64,000 nt of DNA from Streptomyces iranensis (GCF_017874715.1 NZ_JAGGLR010000002.1:372001-436000), one strand, 5' to 3'; positions 1 through 8,081 are shown, counted from the stretch's first letter. Numbers and translations: made by a program. Notes: generated by a model not told the origin, from the letters alone.

Positions 1-1671
1 GGCGTGGACGGCTACCGCGACCTCACCGCGGTGGACGCGCAGGACGCCCTGGTGCAGCTCAGCCCCGTGTTCGGCGACTCGGTCGCCCGCCACCACGGCC
101 GCGGCGGGACGATGGTCGAGCAGTACTTCGTCACCCCGCCCGAAGGCGGGACCCCGTGGTCCGGTCACTGGGGGCTCACCTTGCAGGAGTTGCGCACAAC
201 GGCGATCAACCACCATCTGCAGGGCATGCGACAGATGATCTTCCACGGCTTCTACCAGACCCACGGCCATGGAGACGATCACGAGTCGCTGCGGAATGCG
301 CGCTTCGACTTCCCCCCGGGCATCAACTTCGAGCCGTGGTTCGCCGAACATCACCTGCGGTTCGCGCTCGAGAGCGCGCGGCTGAGCGAATTCCTCGAAC
401 CGGTCTCACCACAGAGCGACGTGGCGGTCCTGTACCCGTTGCGTACGGTGTGGACCGCGGGCCAGCTCGGCGAGCAGGCGTCGGCGATGGGCGAGTGGGC
501 CCGCGCGCTCAGCGAATCCCGGGTGGGCTTCCACCTCGTGGACGAACGCGATCTCGACGCCGCCACTGTGGAGGAAGGCGCGGTGTGCTTCGGGGACCGC
601 CGGTACCGGGCGCTCGTGCTCCCCGCCGTGACGACGCTGCGCTCGGCCGCATCGCTGCGCCGACTTCGCCGCCTTGCCGAATCGGGCGTACGGGTGCTCG
701 CCGGTGGCGCGACGCCCACCGTCTACCAGGAGGGCCCGCAGACCGCCGCCGAGGACTGGGCGGACCTCGCCCCCGCAGTGGAGATGTTCCATGCGGTCCC
801 CGAGGAAGCGGTCCTGCGCGGGCTCGCCGCACCGCGCGGACAGACTGAGCCGACACTGCGTGTGCCCGCGGGCTCGCCGGTGCGCTGGCGCGGCGGCCCG
901 GACACGGCCGACGGCTTCCGCTTCGCGTGCTTCACCGAGACCGAAGGGACGGTGGAACTCCTGCTGCCCGACGGGCCCTGGCACATCGAGGAGTGGGAGG
1001 CCGCCGACGGCACGGTCCGCACCCTCGAAGCGGCCGGGAACCCGGTCGCGCTGCGGCTGGAGCAGAACGCGCTGCGCCTGTTGCGTGTGTGCAGGGACGC
1101 GGAACCCGCTTCCGGTCGGGCGGACGCCACGGAGGATTCCGAGGCCGCGGCCGGGCACGGCACACCGGAATGGTCGGCGCCGGAGGCACTCGAATCCGGC
1201 TGGCTGCTCGAGGTCGCCGAGGACGCGTACCAGGAGGCGGGCACCCGCCGCGACATCGCGGTGACATGCGGCTGGGAGCGCCAGGGCCTTCCGGCGTTCG
1301 CGGGCACCGCCGACTATGTGCGGCGGATCGGGCTCGACACGCCGGTCCCGCTGGAGCTGACGCTCCCGGCCGTCGCCGGAGCGGTGGCCGTGTCCGTGAA
1401 CGGCGTGCGGGTGGGGCAGCGCGCCTGGGCGCCGTACCGCGTCACGGTCCCCGCCGACGCCCTGCGGCCCGGGGGTAACGAGCTCCGCATCCGGGTCGCG
1501 CCGTCGGCGGCCAACCGCTACTACGCCGGGACCGGGCTCCGCGCCGGGCCCGAGCCGTGCGGGCTGCTCGCGCCGCCACTGCTGCGCCACGCGCTCCGGA
1601 CTCCCAACTCCGGTGCGTCCCCGGACGGTTTCGGCTCCGGCCCCCGCACATCCCCCATCACAGAAAGCTGA
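1..1671 (+). CDS. Glycoside hydrolase, C-terminal part (cut by window edge)
   Basis: The reading frame is open from the first base, so the start lies outside the window and 556 C-terminal residues are visible. The N-terminal stretch (HHLQGMRQMIFHGFYQTHG, then PGINFEPWF) resembles the end of a TIM-barrel glycosidase of the GH106/GH2-like type that acts on rhamnose- or galactose-containing glycans. A middle alpha/beta domain (about residues 130-360) resembles the beta-galactosidase trimerisation fold. The last 130 residues look like a jelly-roll sugar-binding domain (VSVNGVRVG, GGNELRIRVAP). The stop is 6 nt before the FucU-like gene, so the two are probably cotranscribed. The exact family and substrate cannot be settled without the missing catalytic half. 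Calling it a deoxyhexosidase is inference from the FucU neighbour. Confidence 0.6.
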   Translation, partial: GVDGYRDLTAVDAQDALVQLSPVFGDSVARHHGRGGTMVEQYFVTPPEGGTPWSGHWGLTLQELRTTAINHHLQGMRQMIFHGFYQTHGHGDDHESLRNARFDFPPGINFEPWFAEHHLRFALESARLSEFLEPVSPQSDVAVLYPLRTVWTAGQLGEQASAMGEWARALSESRVGFHLVDERDLDAATVEEGAVCFGDRRYRALVLPAVTTLRSAASLRRLRRLAESGVRVLAGGATPTVYQEGPQTAAEDWADLAPAVEMFHAVPEEAVLRGLAAPRGQTEPTLRVPAGSPVRWRGGPDTADGFRFACFTETEGTVELLLPDGPWHIEEWEAADGTVRTLEAAGNPVALRLEQNALRLLRVCRDAEPASGRADATEDSEAAAGHGTPEWSAPEALESGWLLEVAEDAYQEAGTRRDIAVTCGWERQGLPAFAGTADYVRRIGLDTPVPLELTLPAVAGAVAVSVNGVRVGQRAWAPYRVTVPADALRPGGNELRIRVAPSAANRYYAGTGLRAGPEPCGLLAPPLLRHALRTPNSGASPDGFGSGPRTSPITES

Positions 1672-1677
1672 CCCATC

Positions 1678-2124
1678 GTGCTCAAAGGACTCGACCCGCT
1701 CCTGACTCCGGACCTGCTGTACACGCTCGCGCGGATGGGGCACGGGGACACTATCGCCATCGTGGACAGGAACTTCCCCGCGCACTCCGTGAACGACCAG
1801 GTGATCCGGCTGGACGGCACCGACGTCGTCTCGGCGGGCCGGGCGGTGCTCGGACTACTGCCGCTCGACACGTTCATCCCCGAGCCCCTCGCGAGGATGG
1901 AGGTCGTCGGCGACGCCACCGCCGAGCCGCCGGTGCAGACGGACTTCATCGCCGCCGCGGAGGAGGCAGCGGGCCGCCCCGTCGCGGTGGAGACGGTCGA
2001 GCGCCACGCGTTCTATGCGCGCGCCCGCTCCGCGTTCGCGGTGGTCATCACGGGCGAGGACAGGCCGTACGGATGCTTCCTGCTCACCAAGGGCGTGCTT
2101 CCGGAGTTCTCTCCGCAGCGTTGA
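1678..2124 (+). CDS. fucU: RbsD/FucU-family sugar mutarotase
   Basis: 148 aa, the normal length for FucU/RbsD proteins, which interconvert alpha and beta anomers of L-fucose or ribose in the cytoplasm. The N-terminus (LLTPDLLYTLARMGHGD) carries the family's catalytic histidine (MGHGD). The central IVDRNFPAHS segment and the terminal tyrosine-containing motif (RHAFYARARSAFAVVITGE) are also typical. The GTG start at 1678 lies 6 nt after the hydrolase stop, suggesting translational coupling. FucU rather than RbsD is favoured by the DRNFPAH pattern and by the glycosidase context, but ribose or rhamnose specificity is not excluded. The released sugar may be L-fucose or L-rhamnose (inference). Confidence 0.85.
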   Translation: MLKGLDPLLTPDLLYTLARMGHGDTIAIVDRNFPAHSVNDQVIRLDGTDVVSAGRAVLGLLPLDTFIPEPLARMEVVGDATAEPPVQTDFIAAAEEAAGRPVAVETVERHAFYARARSAFAVVITGEDRPYGCFLLTKGVLPEFSPQR

Positions 2125-2169
2125 TGCCCGCCGGCTGCCGACGGCTGGAACGCGGCCAGGGTGGCGGCG

Positions 2170-2994
2170 TCACACCTGAGCGAGGATGCCTCCGTCGACG
2201 CGGAACTGGGATCCGGTGAGCCAGCGCGCCCGCTCCGACACCAGGAACGCGACCAACTCGGCGGCGTCCTCGGGGGTTCCGGGGCGGTTCATCGGCACGT
2301 TCAGCCGCGTCGCGAGATCGCGCTGCGCCTCCTCCAGCGAAACCCCTTGCCTGTCGGCGATCTTCTGATGGTGTGCGATCGCCCCCGGGGTGGCGATGAA
2401 GCCCGGCAGGACGCACACCACCCGCACCCCGGCCGGGCCGACCTCGGCCGCCAGCGAGCGGCTGTAGCTGTTCATGGCGGCCTTGGCCGCGGCGTAGGCG
2501 GCCTGACCCGGCTGTGGCAGATGGCTTGCGATGGACGAGACATGCACCACGACCCCCGAGCCGCGCTCCACCATGCCCGGGACCAGTTCCTGGTCCAGCC
2601 GGACCGCGGACAGCAAATTGACCTCGAGGTCCGACCGCCAGGTTTCCTGCGGCCGGGTCAGCGTGTGCTCCGGGGCGCTGCCGGCGCCCGCGTTGTCGAT
2701 CAGGATGTCCACTCCGCCGGCGGCGTCGCGCACCCGCTCCGCCAGCTGTCGTGCTCCGTCGGGGTCCGCGAGGTCCGCGGTGAAGAACCGCGCCGGCAGT
2801 GCTCCCTCGGGCGGCGCCGTTCTGGCTGTCGCGAAGACGGTCGCGCCCGCCGCGGCGAGTCGCCGCACGATCGCCGCGCCGAGCCCGCGGCTGCCGCCGG
2901 TGACCAGCGCGCGCCGCCCCGCAAGCCCTTCGTCGGGAATCGCCCCGGGCACACCGTTCCCACCAGCGGGTACGTTGCTCTGTATGTCGTTCAT
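2170..2994 (-). CDS. SDR-family oxidoreductase
   Basis: 274 aa classical short-chain dehydrogenase. It shows the NAD(P) motif (TGGSRGLGAAI) near residue 33, the IDNAG motif, the catalytic Ser (VSSIAS) and Tyr-x-x-x-Lys (YAAAKAA), and a C-terminal RVDGG segment. The substrate is unknown. The gene is transcribed away from a TetR gene, with only 38 bp between the starts and an almost perfect palindrome in the gap, so it is very probably the TetR target. No good ribosome binding site precedes the ATG at 2994, so the transcript may be leaderless. Its 3' end faces the FucU gene convergently. Confidence 0.85.
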   Translation of the reverse strand: MNDIQSNVPAGGNGVPGAIPDEGLAGRRALVTGGSRGLGAAIVRRLAAAGATVFATARTAPPEGALPARFFTADLADPDGARQLAERVRDAAGGVDILIDNAGAGSAPEHTLTRPQETWRSDLEVNLLSAVRLDQELVPGMVERGSGVVVHVSSIASHLPQPGQAAYAAAKAAMNSYSRSLAAEVGPAGVRVVCVLPGFIATPGAIAHHQKIADRQGVSLEEAQRDLATRLNVPMNRPGTPEDAAELVAFLVSERARWLTGSQFRVDGGILAQV

Positions 2995-3007
2995 GCGGCC
3001 AGAATAC

Positions 3008-3027
3008 CTGACTTACCAGTAAGGCAG
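3008..3027. promoter_or_regulatory. Palindromic operator in the SDR/TetR divergent promoter
   Basis: Twenty-base inverted repeat: left arm CTGACTTAC, 2-nt centre, right arm GTAAGGCAG. Only one base pair mismatches between the 9-bp arms. It occupies almost the whole 38-bp gap between the divergent starts at 2994 and 3033. The position and size fit a TetR-family dimer site that represses both genes. Confidence 0.75.
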
Positions 3028-3032
3028 TTTCC

Positions 3033-3602
3033 ATGGGAGAGCAAGCCGATCGAAGGCGCACCGACACGCGTCGTCGCGTACGGGCCATCGCGCTGGAACT
3101 GTTCACCGAACAGGGCTATGAGCTGACCTCGTTGACTCAGGTCGCCAGGCAGGCGGGCGTCACCAGGCAGGCCGTCCTGCACCACTTCGCGAACAAGGAG
3201 GAACTGCTCACCAGCTCCTACGAAGAACTGCTCCCGGCGCTCGACGTCATCATCGAGTCCGCACGCGCCCACCCGCCTTCCGCCGCGACCCGCATGCGAG
3301 CCATCGAGCGGTTCGACGCCCTGGTCCGCGGCGAAAACGGCGCCTCACTGGTGTGCGCCCAGCTCAACGAGCACGCGCTGCGGGGACTGGCGGCCGCGCG
3401 CACACTCCAGCAGCGGCTCGACGACCTGATCCGCGCACTGGGCACCGGCGAAGGGCCCGAGGGCACGATGCGCGGACGGCTGGCCCTGTCCGCTGTGATC
3501 ATGGCCGCGGCACGCGGACGCGAACTGGGCGGCCGGCAGGCAGAACGCCACAAGGCGGCGCTCGCGGTGGCCCGTTCACTGATCGGGGCCGAGAACGCGT
3601 GA
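3033..3602 (+). CDS. TetR/AcrR-family transcriptional regulator
   Basis: 189 aa, typical for TetR repressors. The N-terminal helix-turn-helix spans about residues 10-60 (LTQVARQAGVTRQAVLHHFANKEELL). The C-terminal ligand and dimerisation domain is variable and gives no ligand clue. The gene is divergent from the SDR gene and its start lies 5 nt from the operator at 3008-3027, so it probably represses itself and the SDR. The start at 3033 is preceded by AAGG at a usable spacing. A strong hairpin follows the stop. Confidence 0.88.
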   Translation: MGEQADRRRTDTRRRVRAIALELFTEQGYELTSLTQVARQAGVTRQAVLHHFANKEELLTSSYEELLPALDVIIESARAHPPSAATRMRAIERFDALVRGENGASLVCAQLNEHALRGLAAARTLQQRLDDLIRALGTGEGPEGTMRGRLALSAVIMAAARGRELGGRQAERHKAALAVARSLIGAENA

Positions 3603-3610
3603 CCTGCCGC

Positions 3611-3645
3611 GCCCCGGCCCCCCGGTGACGGCGGGGGGCCGGGGC
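3611..3645. terminator. Bidirectional hairpin terminator
   Basis: A perfect 14-bp GC stem (arms 3611-3624 and 3632-3645, arm GCCCCGGCCCCCCG) with a 7-nt loop lies between two convergent genes, the TetR gene ending at 3602 and the lyase gene ending at 3655. There is no T-tract, as is common in high-GC actinomycetes. Confidence 0.85.
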
Positions 3646-3654
3646 AGCACCCGG

Positions 3655-4845
3655 TCAGGACGGGTTGTCCGCGTGGGTGAGGGTCGTCCAGGCGTTGAAG
3701 TAGTTGTCCGTGCCGGACGGGCGGTGGGCCTCGGTGTACTTCTGGGTGTTGGACATGCTGATGCCGAGGCGGTTGTGGAGGGCGTTGAAACCGACCTCGG
3801 TGACCTGGTCCAGGCCCTTCTTGACGGAGCCGCCGCACAGCCAGGACGGCACGGCGGTGCCGTTCTCGTAGGCGGTGTGGAAGCCCAGTGCGTAGCGCAG
3901 CCGGTCCTGGATCTTCGGGTAGAGGTCCTGGCCCTGGATGCGGCTGGTCTCCGCGATGTCCGCGATGGAGGCGATGCCCCAGCCGGTGTGCCCGAAGTCG
4001 CGGCAGGTCTCCTGGGCGAGGCCGTCGGCGAAGGTGCTCTGGCCCTGCCAGTACTTGATGATCTCGGCCTCGGTGTCGATGCTGCTGTCCGCGGGCGGCT
4101 TGGGCAGGTCGCCGTCGCTGGTCAGGTATACGTACGCCGGGACGCGGTCGAGGTAGGTGCTGACCGCCTTGTCGTAGGCGGAGCGGTCATCGAGGAAGAC
4201 CGCGATGCCGATGGCCGCCTCGGTCATCACCAGTTCCCAGTTGCCGTTCTTGGTGGCGGCGCCGTTGATCACCTCGGGGAGGTAGACGTCCCGCAGCATG
4301 GTGGCGAACCGTCCGGCGCCCGGCCAGCCGCCGTCGTAGGTGTACTTGATGATCTCGGCGGCGCGCGGCCAGGTGGCGCCGGACCAGCCGGACTGCAGCG
4401 GGGCGTTGCTGTTGGTGTGATCGGTGATCGTGGAGGACCAGGCGTCCATGATCTCGATCGACTTCTTGGCGTATCTGCTGTCCCGGGTGAAGTACCAGGC
4501 GAGCGCGTCGGTGTACGCCGCGATGGCGTCCTGGCGCTCCTCGGTGCACCCGTGGTTGGGGTTGGACGACGAGCCGCACTCCACGACGGCCCGCGGCCCG
4601 GGGGTGCGCGACAGCGAGGCGTAGGAGCTGCCCAGCATGTCGTCGTAGGCGGCCTTCCAGGGCTGCTGGCCCGCCTGCACCTTCGAGCGGGCGTAGTCGA
4701 GTTGGGCCCGGCTCACCAGCACCCCGGGGTGGGTGAAGGCGGCCGGCGCGGCCGTGGCCCGTGGGGCCGGTCCGCCGAGCTGAAGGCTCAGCAGACCGGC
4801 CAGCAGGGCGAGAACACTGAGTAACGCGGTTCTGGTTCGTGCCAT
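3655..4845 (-). CDS. Secreted alginate-lyase-family (PL5-like) protein
   Basis: 396 aa from the ATG at 4845, chosen because AAAGAGG lies just upstream and a signal peptide begins there (MARTRTALLSVLALLAGLL, with cleavage near ATAAPA). The mature part resembles the alginate_lyase/PL5-type alpha-toroid: NPNHGCTEERQDAIAAY, ATWPRAAEIIKYTY and NGNWELVMTEAAIG contain the conserved Asn, Trp and His positions of the fold. It probably cleaves a polysaccharide, perhaps uronate-containing, outside the cell. Many actinomycete members are annotated as alginate lyases without biochemical proof. The gene is divergent from the TetR gene at 5024. Confidence 0.75.
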   Translation of the reverse strand: MARTRTALLSVLALLAGLLSLQLGGPAPRATAAPAAFTHPGVLVSRAQLDYARSKVQAGQQPWKAAYDDMLGSSYASLSRTPGPRAVVECGSSSNPNHGCTEERQDAIAAYTDALAWYFTRDSRYAKKSIEIMDAWSSTITDHTNSNAPLQSGWSGATWPRAAEIIKYTYDGGWPGAGRFATMLRDVYLPEVINGAATKNGNWELVMTEAAIGIAVFLDDRSAYDKAVSTYLDRVPAYVYLTSDGDLPKPPADSSIDTEAEIIKYWQGQSTFADGLAQETCRDFGHTGWGIASIADIAETSRIQGQDLYPKIQDRLRYALGFHTAYENGTAVPSWLCGGSVKKGLDQVTEVGFNALHNRLGISMSNTQKYTEAHRPSGTDNYFNAWTTLTHADNPS

Positions 4846-4999
4846 CCCATGACCTCTTTGTTCATGGATGAGAACACAGTTCCCACATACGGACAGGATG
4901 GCCTGGACCATAAGGACAGCTCGTGAACATGTCAATGCCTGGGCGGCGATGGCCGGTCGGCCCTGGCTCGACATCGAAATATACTTGCCGGTCAACACG

Positions 5000-5010
5000 C
5001 AAGTTACTTG
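5000..5010. promoter_or_regulatory. Short palindrome upstream of TetR gene
   Basis: CAAGT-T-ACTTG is an 11-bp palindrome centred 18 bp before the ATG at 5024. A further ACTTG half-site lies at 4983-4987. TTAAGATAT just downstream gives an AT-rich promoter-like stretch in otherwise GC-rich DNA. It is a plausible TetR autoregulatory operator, which could also influence the divergent secreted lyase gene. Confidence 0.5.
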
Positions 5011-5023
5011 TTAAGATATCCGC

Positions 5024-5626
5024 ATGGTCACCACTCGCCGTACCCAGCAGGAGCGCCGCGCCCAGGCCGAAGCGGCGCTGCTCAACGCCGCCGCCGAACT
5101 GGTCGTCGAGCACGGTGTGCGGTCGCTGACGCTGGCACGGGTCGGCGAACAGGCGGGGTACAGCCGCGGGATCGTCACCCACCACTTCGGATCCAAGCAG
5201 ACCCTGGTCGAGCGACTGGCCCGCGCGACGCAGACCGGCTTCGTCCCCGGGCTCGCGGACCTCCCACCCGGGCTCGACCGGCTCCTGCGCCTCATCGACG
5301 GCTACGTCGGCGCCTCCGGGGGCGCCGGAACGATGAACCGGGCCTTCCTGCTGCTGTGGGCCGAGGCGGCCACCGCGTCCGAACTGGCCCCGATCTTCCG
5401 CGAGCGCGACGAGGCATTCCGCTCCGATCTGCGCACCGACGTCGCCGCCGGCATCGCCGACGGCGACGTGCGCCCGGACGTCGTCCCCGACGACGTCGCC
5501 ATCGCGGTCCTCGGACAGCTGCGCGGGATCGGACTGCAGCACCTCCTCGACCCCCACACCGTCGACACCGCACGGCTGCGCCACACCGTCACCGACTACT
5601 GGCGCCAGGCATTGCGCGTCCCATAG
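5024..5626 (+). CDS. TetR/AcrR-family transcriptional regulator
   Basis: 200 aa. The DNA-binding domain at residues 8-60 (LTLARVGEQAGYSRGIVTHH, then FGSKQTLVERLA) is a clear TetR helix-turn-helix. The effector domain is unremarkable. The ATG at 5024 is preceded by an AT-rich promoter-like segment containing a short palindrome. It diverges from the alginate-lyase-like gene, whose start is 179 bp away, and it is convergent with the methyltransferase gene on the other side. The lyase gene is the likeliest target besides itself (inference from arrangement only). Confidence 0.85.
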   Translation: MVTTRRTQQERRAQAEAALLNAAAELVVEHGVRSLTLARVGEQAGYSRGIVTHHFGSKQTLVERLARATQTGFVPGLADLPPGLDRLLRLIDGYVGASGGAGTMNRAFLLLWAEAATASELAPIFRERDEAFRSDLRTDVAAGIADGDVRPDVVPDDVAIAVLGQLRGIGLQHLLDPHTVDTARLRHTVTDYWRQALRVP

Positions 5627-5715
5627 GGCCCGGGTCACTCCGAAACCGATCGCGGCACCACACGGTCAGGCCCTCGGACGGACATCGCCATGGGGACGCC
5701 ATCCGGTCGTGCGAG

Positions 5716-6573
5716 TCAGGTGGTGGCCAGCAGCAGATCTTCTCCGCTCGATGGGCGGAGGCCGTCGGCGCGATCAGCGAAGTAGCGCTCGGCGAACGAG
5801 GCTCCCGACACATGTCGGACGTCCTTGAAACCGGCTTCGCGGGCCAGTTCCAGCATCTCGGGCGGTTTGTAGAAGCTGATGAACGGCGTTCCGGCCGCTT
5901 GCGCGCCTTCCTTGCTCGCCCGGAGGCCGGGGCGGTCGGCGGCGTCGAGGAGTTCGGCCGGCAGCAGGAAGGTCATGGCGAGCGTCGAGCCGGGCGCGAG
6001 CCCGGCGATCTGGCGCAGGGTGGCCGCGGTGGCCTCTTCGGTGAGGTACATGGTGACGCCGGTGGAGACGATGACCGCGGGTCTTCCGGCGTCGAATCCG
6101 GCCGCGGCCAGCTGCTTCAGCCAGTCCTCGCTCGCCTCGAAGTCGACCGGCACCAGGCGCAGCCAGTCGGGGACGCCGTAGCCGAGTTCGTCCAGGCGAT
6201 GGCGTTTCCATGCCTGCGGGCCGGGCTGGTCGACCTCGAAGACCCGTACCCGGGAGGCGGTCTCCGGCCTGCGCTGGGCGAAGGTGTCCAGACCGGCTCC
6301 CAGGATGACGTACTGGGTGACGCCGTGGCCGGCCCGCTCGGCGATCAGGTCCTCGATGAAACGGGCGCGGGCCACCATGGCCGCCCGGAACCCCCTGGTG
6401 GCGTCCGGGTCCATGTCGGGGCGGCGGCGCCAGTCGGCGTCGGGGGCCGCCAGCCGCAGGCCGATCTCGTCCTCGAGCACATACGGCGGTGGGTCGACCT
6501 GGACATGCATCGCCCGCCAGAGGGCGGTCCGTACCGCGGTACTGTCCGGCGCCCCGGTCTCCTCGTCCACCAC
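5716..6573 (-). CDS. Class I SAM-dependent methyltransferase (TIGR00027/LCMT-like)
   Basis: 285 aa. It belongs to the leucine carboxyl methyltransferase-like group that is expanded in actinomycetes: the SAM-binding motif VILGAGLDTFAQR lies near residue 90 and the acidic loop RVFEVDQPGPQAWK follows. These proteins probably O-methylate small molecules or carboxylates, but most have no known substrate. The GTG start at 6573 follows AAAGGGG. It is the last gene of a unit with the VOC protein (21 nt upstream) and the small ribbon-helix-helix regulator. Confidence 0.85.
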   Translation of the reverse strand: MVDEETGAPDSTAVRTALWRAMHVQVDPPPYVLEDEIGLRLAAPDADWRRRPDMDPDATRGFRAAMVARARFIEDLIAERAGHGVTQYVILGAGLDTFAQRRPETASRVRVFEVDQPGPQAWKRHRLDELGYGVPDWLRLVPVDFEASEDWLKQLAAAGFDAGRPAVIVSTGVTMYLTEEATAATLRQIAGLAPGSTLAMTFLLPAELLDAADRPGLRASKEGAQAAGTPFISFYKPPEMLELAREAGFKDVRHVSGASFAERYFADRADGLRPSSGEDLLLATT

Positions 6574-6594
6574 GGTGTTCCCCTTTCGTCGCGG

Positions 6595-6939
6595 TCAGTT
6601 CTCGCCGGGGGCCTGGAGGTTCCACAGGCGTCCGTCGGGGTCGCGGACGGTCATCTCCCTGGTCCCGTAATGGGTGTCCTCGAACGGCGTGACCACCTCG
6701 ACGGCGGGGCCGGGACGGAACGCGTCCGCGTCCGCCACCTTCAGCACGATCCGCGTCTGGGGCTCCCGGTCCTCGGGGACCTCGGAGATGAAGACGTACG
6801 GCCCGTCGCCGTTGCGGAGCCGGCCGGAGTTGTGGTCGGTGGCGAACTCCAGCTCGTACCCCAGCGCCTGGAAGAACCCTGCCGACTTACCCCAGTTGTG
6901 GGTCGTCAGGAACACGGCCTCGATTCCTTCGGTCGCCAT
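6595..6939 (-). CDS. VOC-superfamily (glyoxalase/dioxygenase-fold) protein
   Basis: 114 aa from the ATG at 6939, chosen for GAAGGAG 7 nt upstream. A single vicinal-oxygen-chelate module: beta-alpha-beta-beta-beta units with FLTTHNWGKSAGFFQALGY at the front and VRDPDGRLWNLQAPGE at the end. VOC proteins bind a metal or a drug in a dimer and include glyoxalases, fosfomycin/bleomycin resistance proteins and extradiol enzymes. The metal ligands are not clear enough here to choose. The start is 2 nt from the stop codon of the upstream regulator, so the two are translationally coupled. Confidence 0.85.
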   Translation of the reverse strand: MATEGIEAVFLTTHNWGKSAGFFQALGYELEFATDHNSGRLRNGDGPYVFISEVPEDREPQTRIVLKVADADAFRPGPAVEVVTPFEDTHYGTREMTVRDPDGRLWNLQAPGEN

Positions 6940-6940
6940 G

Positions 6941-7120
6941 TCAGCTCTCCTTCTCGGTCGGTTGCCGTTCGTACCCATGGGCGTCGTCGAGGTAGGCGCG
7001 CAGCGCGTCGGCGACCAGCGCCGACAACGACGTGCCCGACTCGATGGCGTGGTACTTGACCTGCTTGATCAGCTCGATCGGCAGGTACACGTTGAACTGC
7101 TTGACTTCCCTGTCACCCAC
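6941..7120 (-). CDS. Small ribbon-helix-helix DNA-binding protein
   Basis: About 59 aa. The frame reads [20 protein letters not shown] and onwards to [19 protein letters not shown] beta strand (KQFNVYLP) followed by two amphipathic helices is the MetJ/Arc/CopG ribbon-helix-helix pattern, as seen in antitoxins and small repressors. The only reasonable start is GTG at 7120, because the frame is closed upstream by a TAG overlapping the palindromes. The stop is 1 nt before the VOC start. No toxin-like partner is visible. The probable role is repression of its own VOC-methyltransferase operon through the palindromes at 7127-7150. Confidence 0.75.
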   Translation of the reverse strand: MGDREVKQFNVYLPIELIKQVKYHAIESGTSLSALVADALRAYLDDAHGYERQPTEKES

Positions 7121-7126
7121 GAGTGC

Positions 7127-7150
7127 GATGCTAGCATCCTAGCAAGCTAG
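7127..7150. promoter_or_regulatory. Tandem palindromes (RHH operator)
   Basis: Two adjacent symmetrical elements. The first is a perfect 12-bp palindrome GATGCTAGCATC (7127-7138). The second is CTAGC-AA-GCTAG (7139-7150). The shared CTAGC/GCTAG half-sites are evenly spaced, as expected for cooperative ribbon-helix-helix dimers. They abut the GTG start of the regulator gene, so bound protein would block transcription or translation of the whole operon. Confidence 0.7.
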
Positions 7151-7225
7151 GAGACGATGGGCGCGGCCATGGCGAACCGCCCGACCGACGCGGAACGTCG
7201 CGGGTCGACTGCGGACCTGTCCGCC

Positions 7226-7915
7226 CTACTCCAGCCCCCGCTTCCCCGGCGCCCAGAACGGCTTGGTGAGCACCGCGCGCCGGTCCCAGCCCGCCTCCCG
7301 GACGAGCACCTGCCGCACTTGCTGCACGGTCCGGGCCTCCCCGGCGACGTAGGCGATCCCGCCCGGCTCGGGGGCGAGGCGCCGCACCGCGTCCGCGAGT
7401 GAAGTGCCGCCCCTGGTCAGCCAGTCGAGGCGGTCCGAGTGGGTCAGCGGCAGCCGGTCCGCGGCCGTCTCCGTCTCCACGCAGCCGGAGACGCGCGCCC
7501 CGGGCGGCAGTGCGGCCAGCATCGCGCCGAAGGCGACGGACGCCGTCTCCTCCCCGACGAAGACGTGATGGGCGGCCTCGGACCGGAGCGTGAACGACCC
7601 CTCGGGTTTGCCCAGCCGCACCCGCGCGCCGACCTCGGCGCTCCCGCCCCAGCGCGCCCCCGGCCCCGCTCCGGCGTGGTCCAGCACACACAACTCGACG
7701 GCGCCGGAGGGGTCATAGGCCCACACGGAGTACGTACGACGGGTCAGCCCGGAGCCCACCAGAACACGCACCTGCTGTCCGGGGCGGACCTCGAGCCCGG
7801 CGAGGGCGTCGCCCTCGATGCGCAGCCGGCGCATGCGGGCGGCGATCGGTTCGGCCTCGGTGACGGTGCCGCGGAGCATCAGCAGATCCAGGACCGGGTC
7901 CAGCAGCGTGGGCAT
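7226..7915 (-). CDS. Siderophore-interacting protein (FAD/NAD(P)H flavoreductase)
   Basis: 229 aa from the ATG at 7915, supported by GAGGAG upstream. SIP-family reductases release iron from ferric siderophores using FAD. Visible features are the FAD-binding RTYSVWAYDP segment near residue 65, a phosphate-binding GARVRLGKPEGSF region, and a C-terminal SIP domain (VFVGEETASVAFGAMLAAL, AYVAGEARTVQQVRQVL). It stands alone, with no siderophore transporter beside it. A 26-bp-period direct repeat lies upstream. Function by family resemblance is good; the natural siderophore is unknown. Confidence 0.85.
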   Translation of the reverse strand: MPTLLDPVLDLLMLRGTVTEAEPIAARMRRLRIEGDALAGLEVRPGQQVRVLVGSGLTRRTYSVWAYDPSGAVELCVLDHAGAGPGARWGGSAEVGARVRLGKPEGSFTLRSEAAHHVFVGEETASVAFGAMLAALPPGARVSGCVETETAADRLPLTHSDRLDWLTRGGTSLADAVRRLAPEPGGIAYVAGEARTVQQVRQVLVREAGWDRRAVLTKPFWAPGKRGLE

Positions 7916-7985
7916 GGGGGTGCTCCTCGGGGAAATCGGGGGCGTGCGCGGGGAGTTGGACGGACACGACACGACCGGCCGAAAC

Positions 7986-8024
7986 GCGATAGTACGCGTT
8001 CTCGATCGAATGCGATAGTGCGCG
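7986..8024. repeat. Direct repeat upstream of the siderophore reductase gene
   Basis: GCGATAGTACGCG (7986-7998) and GCGATAGTGCGCG (8012-8024) are 13-bp copies with one mismatch and a 26-bp period. They lie 71-109 bp upstream of the ATG at 7915. On the minus strand each copy contains ACTATCGC. The spacing suggests two regulator sites on adjacent faces of the helix, possibly an iron regulator, though neither copy matches a DmdR/DtxR box that I can recognise. Confidence 0.5.
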
Positions 8025-8081
8025 ACTTGGCGGTGCCGCGATACTCACCCGCCCGGAACGGTCAGCCCCGCGGACGCGTCC

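Noticed and set aside
5008..7059. A 683-codon plus-strand frame across TetR, methyltransferase and VOC genes
   Set aside because: It overlaps recognisable genes on both strands and translates to low-complexity Arg/Gly-rich sequence.
6941..7120. Antitoxin of a toxin-antitoxin pair
   Set aside because: The RHH protein could be an antitoxin, but its neighbour is a VOC protein and no RelE, PIN or Fic-like toxin lies on either side.
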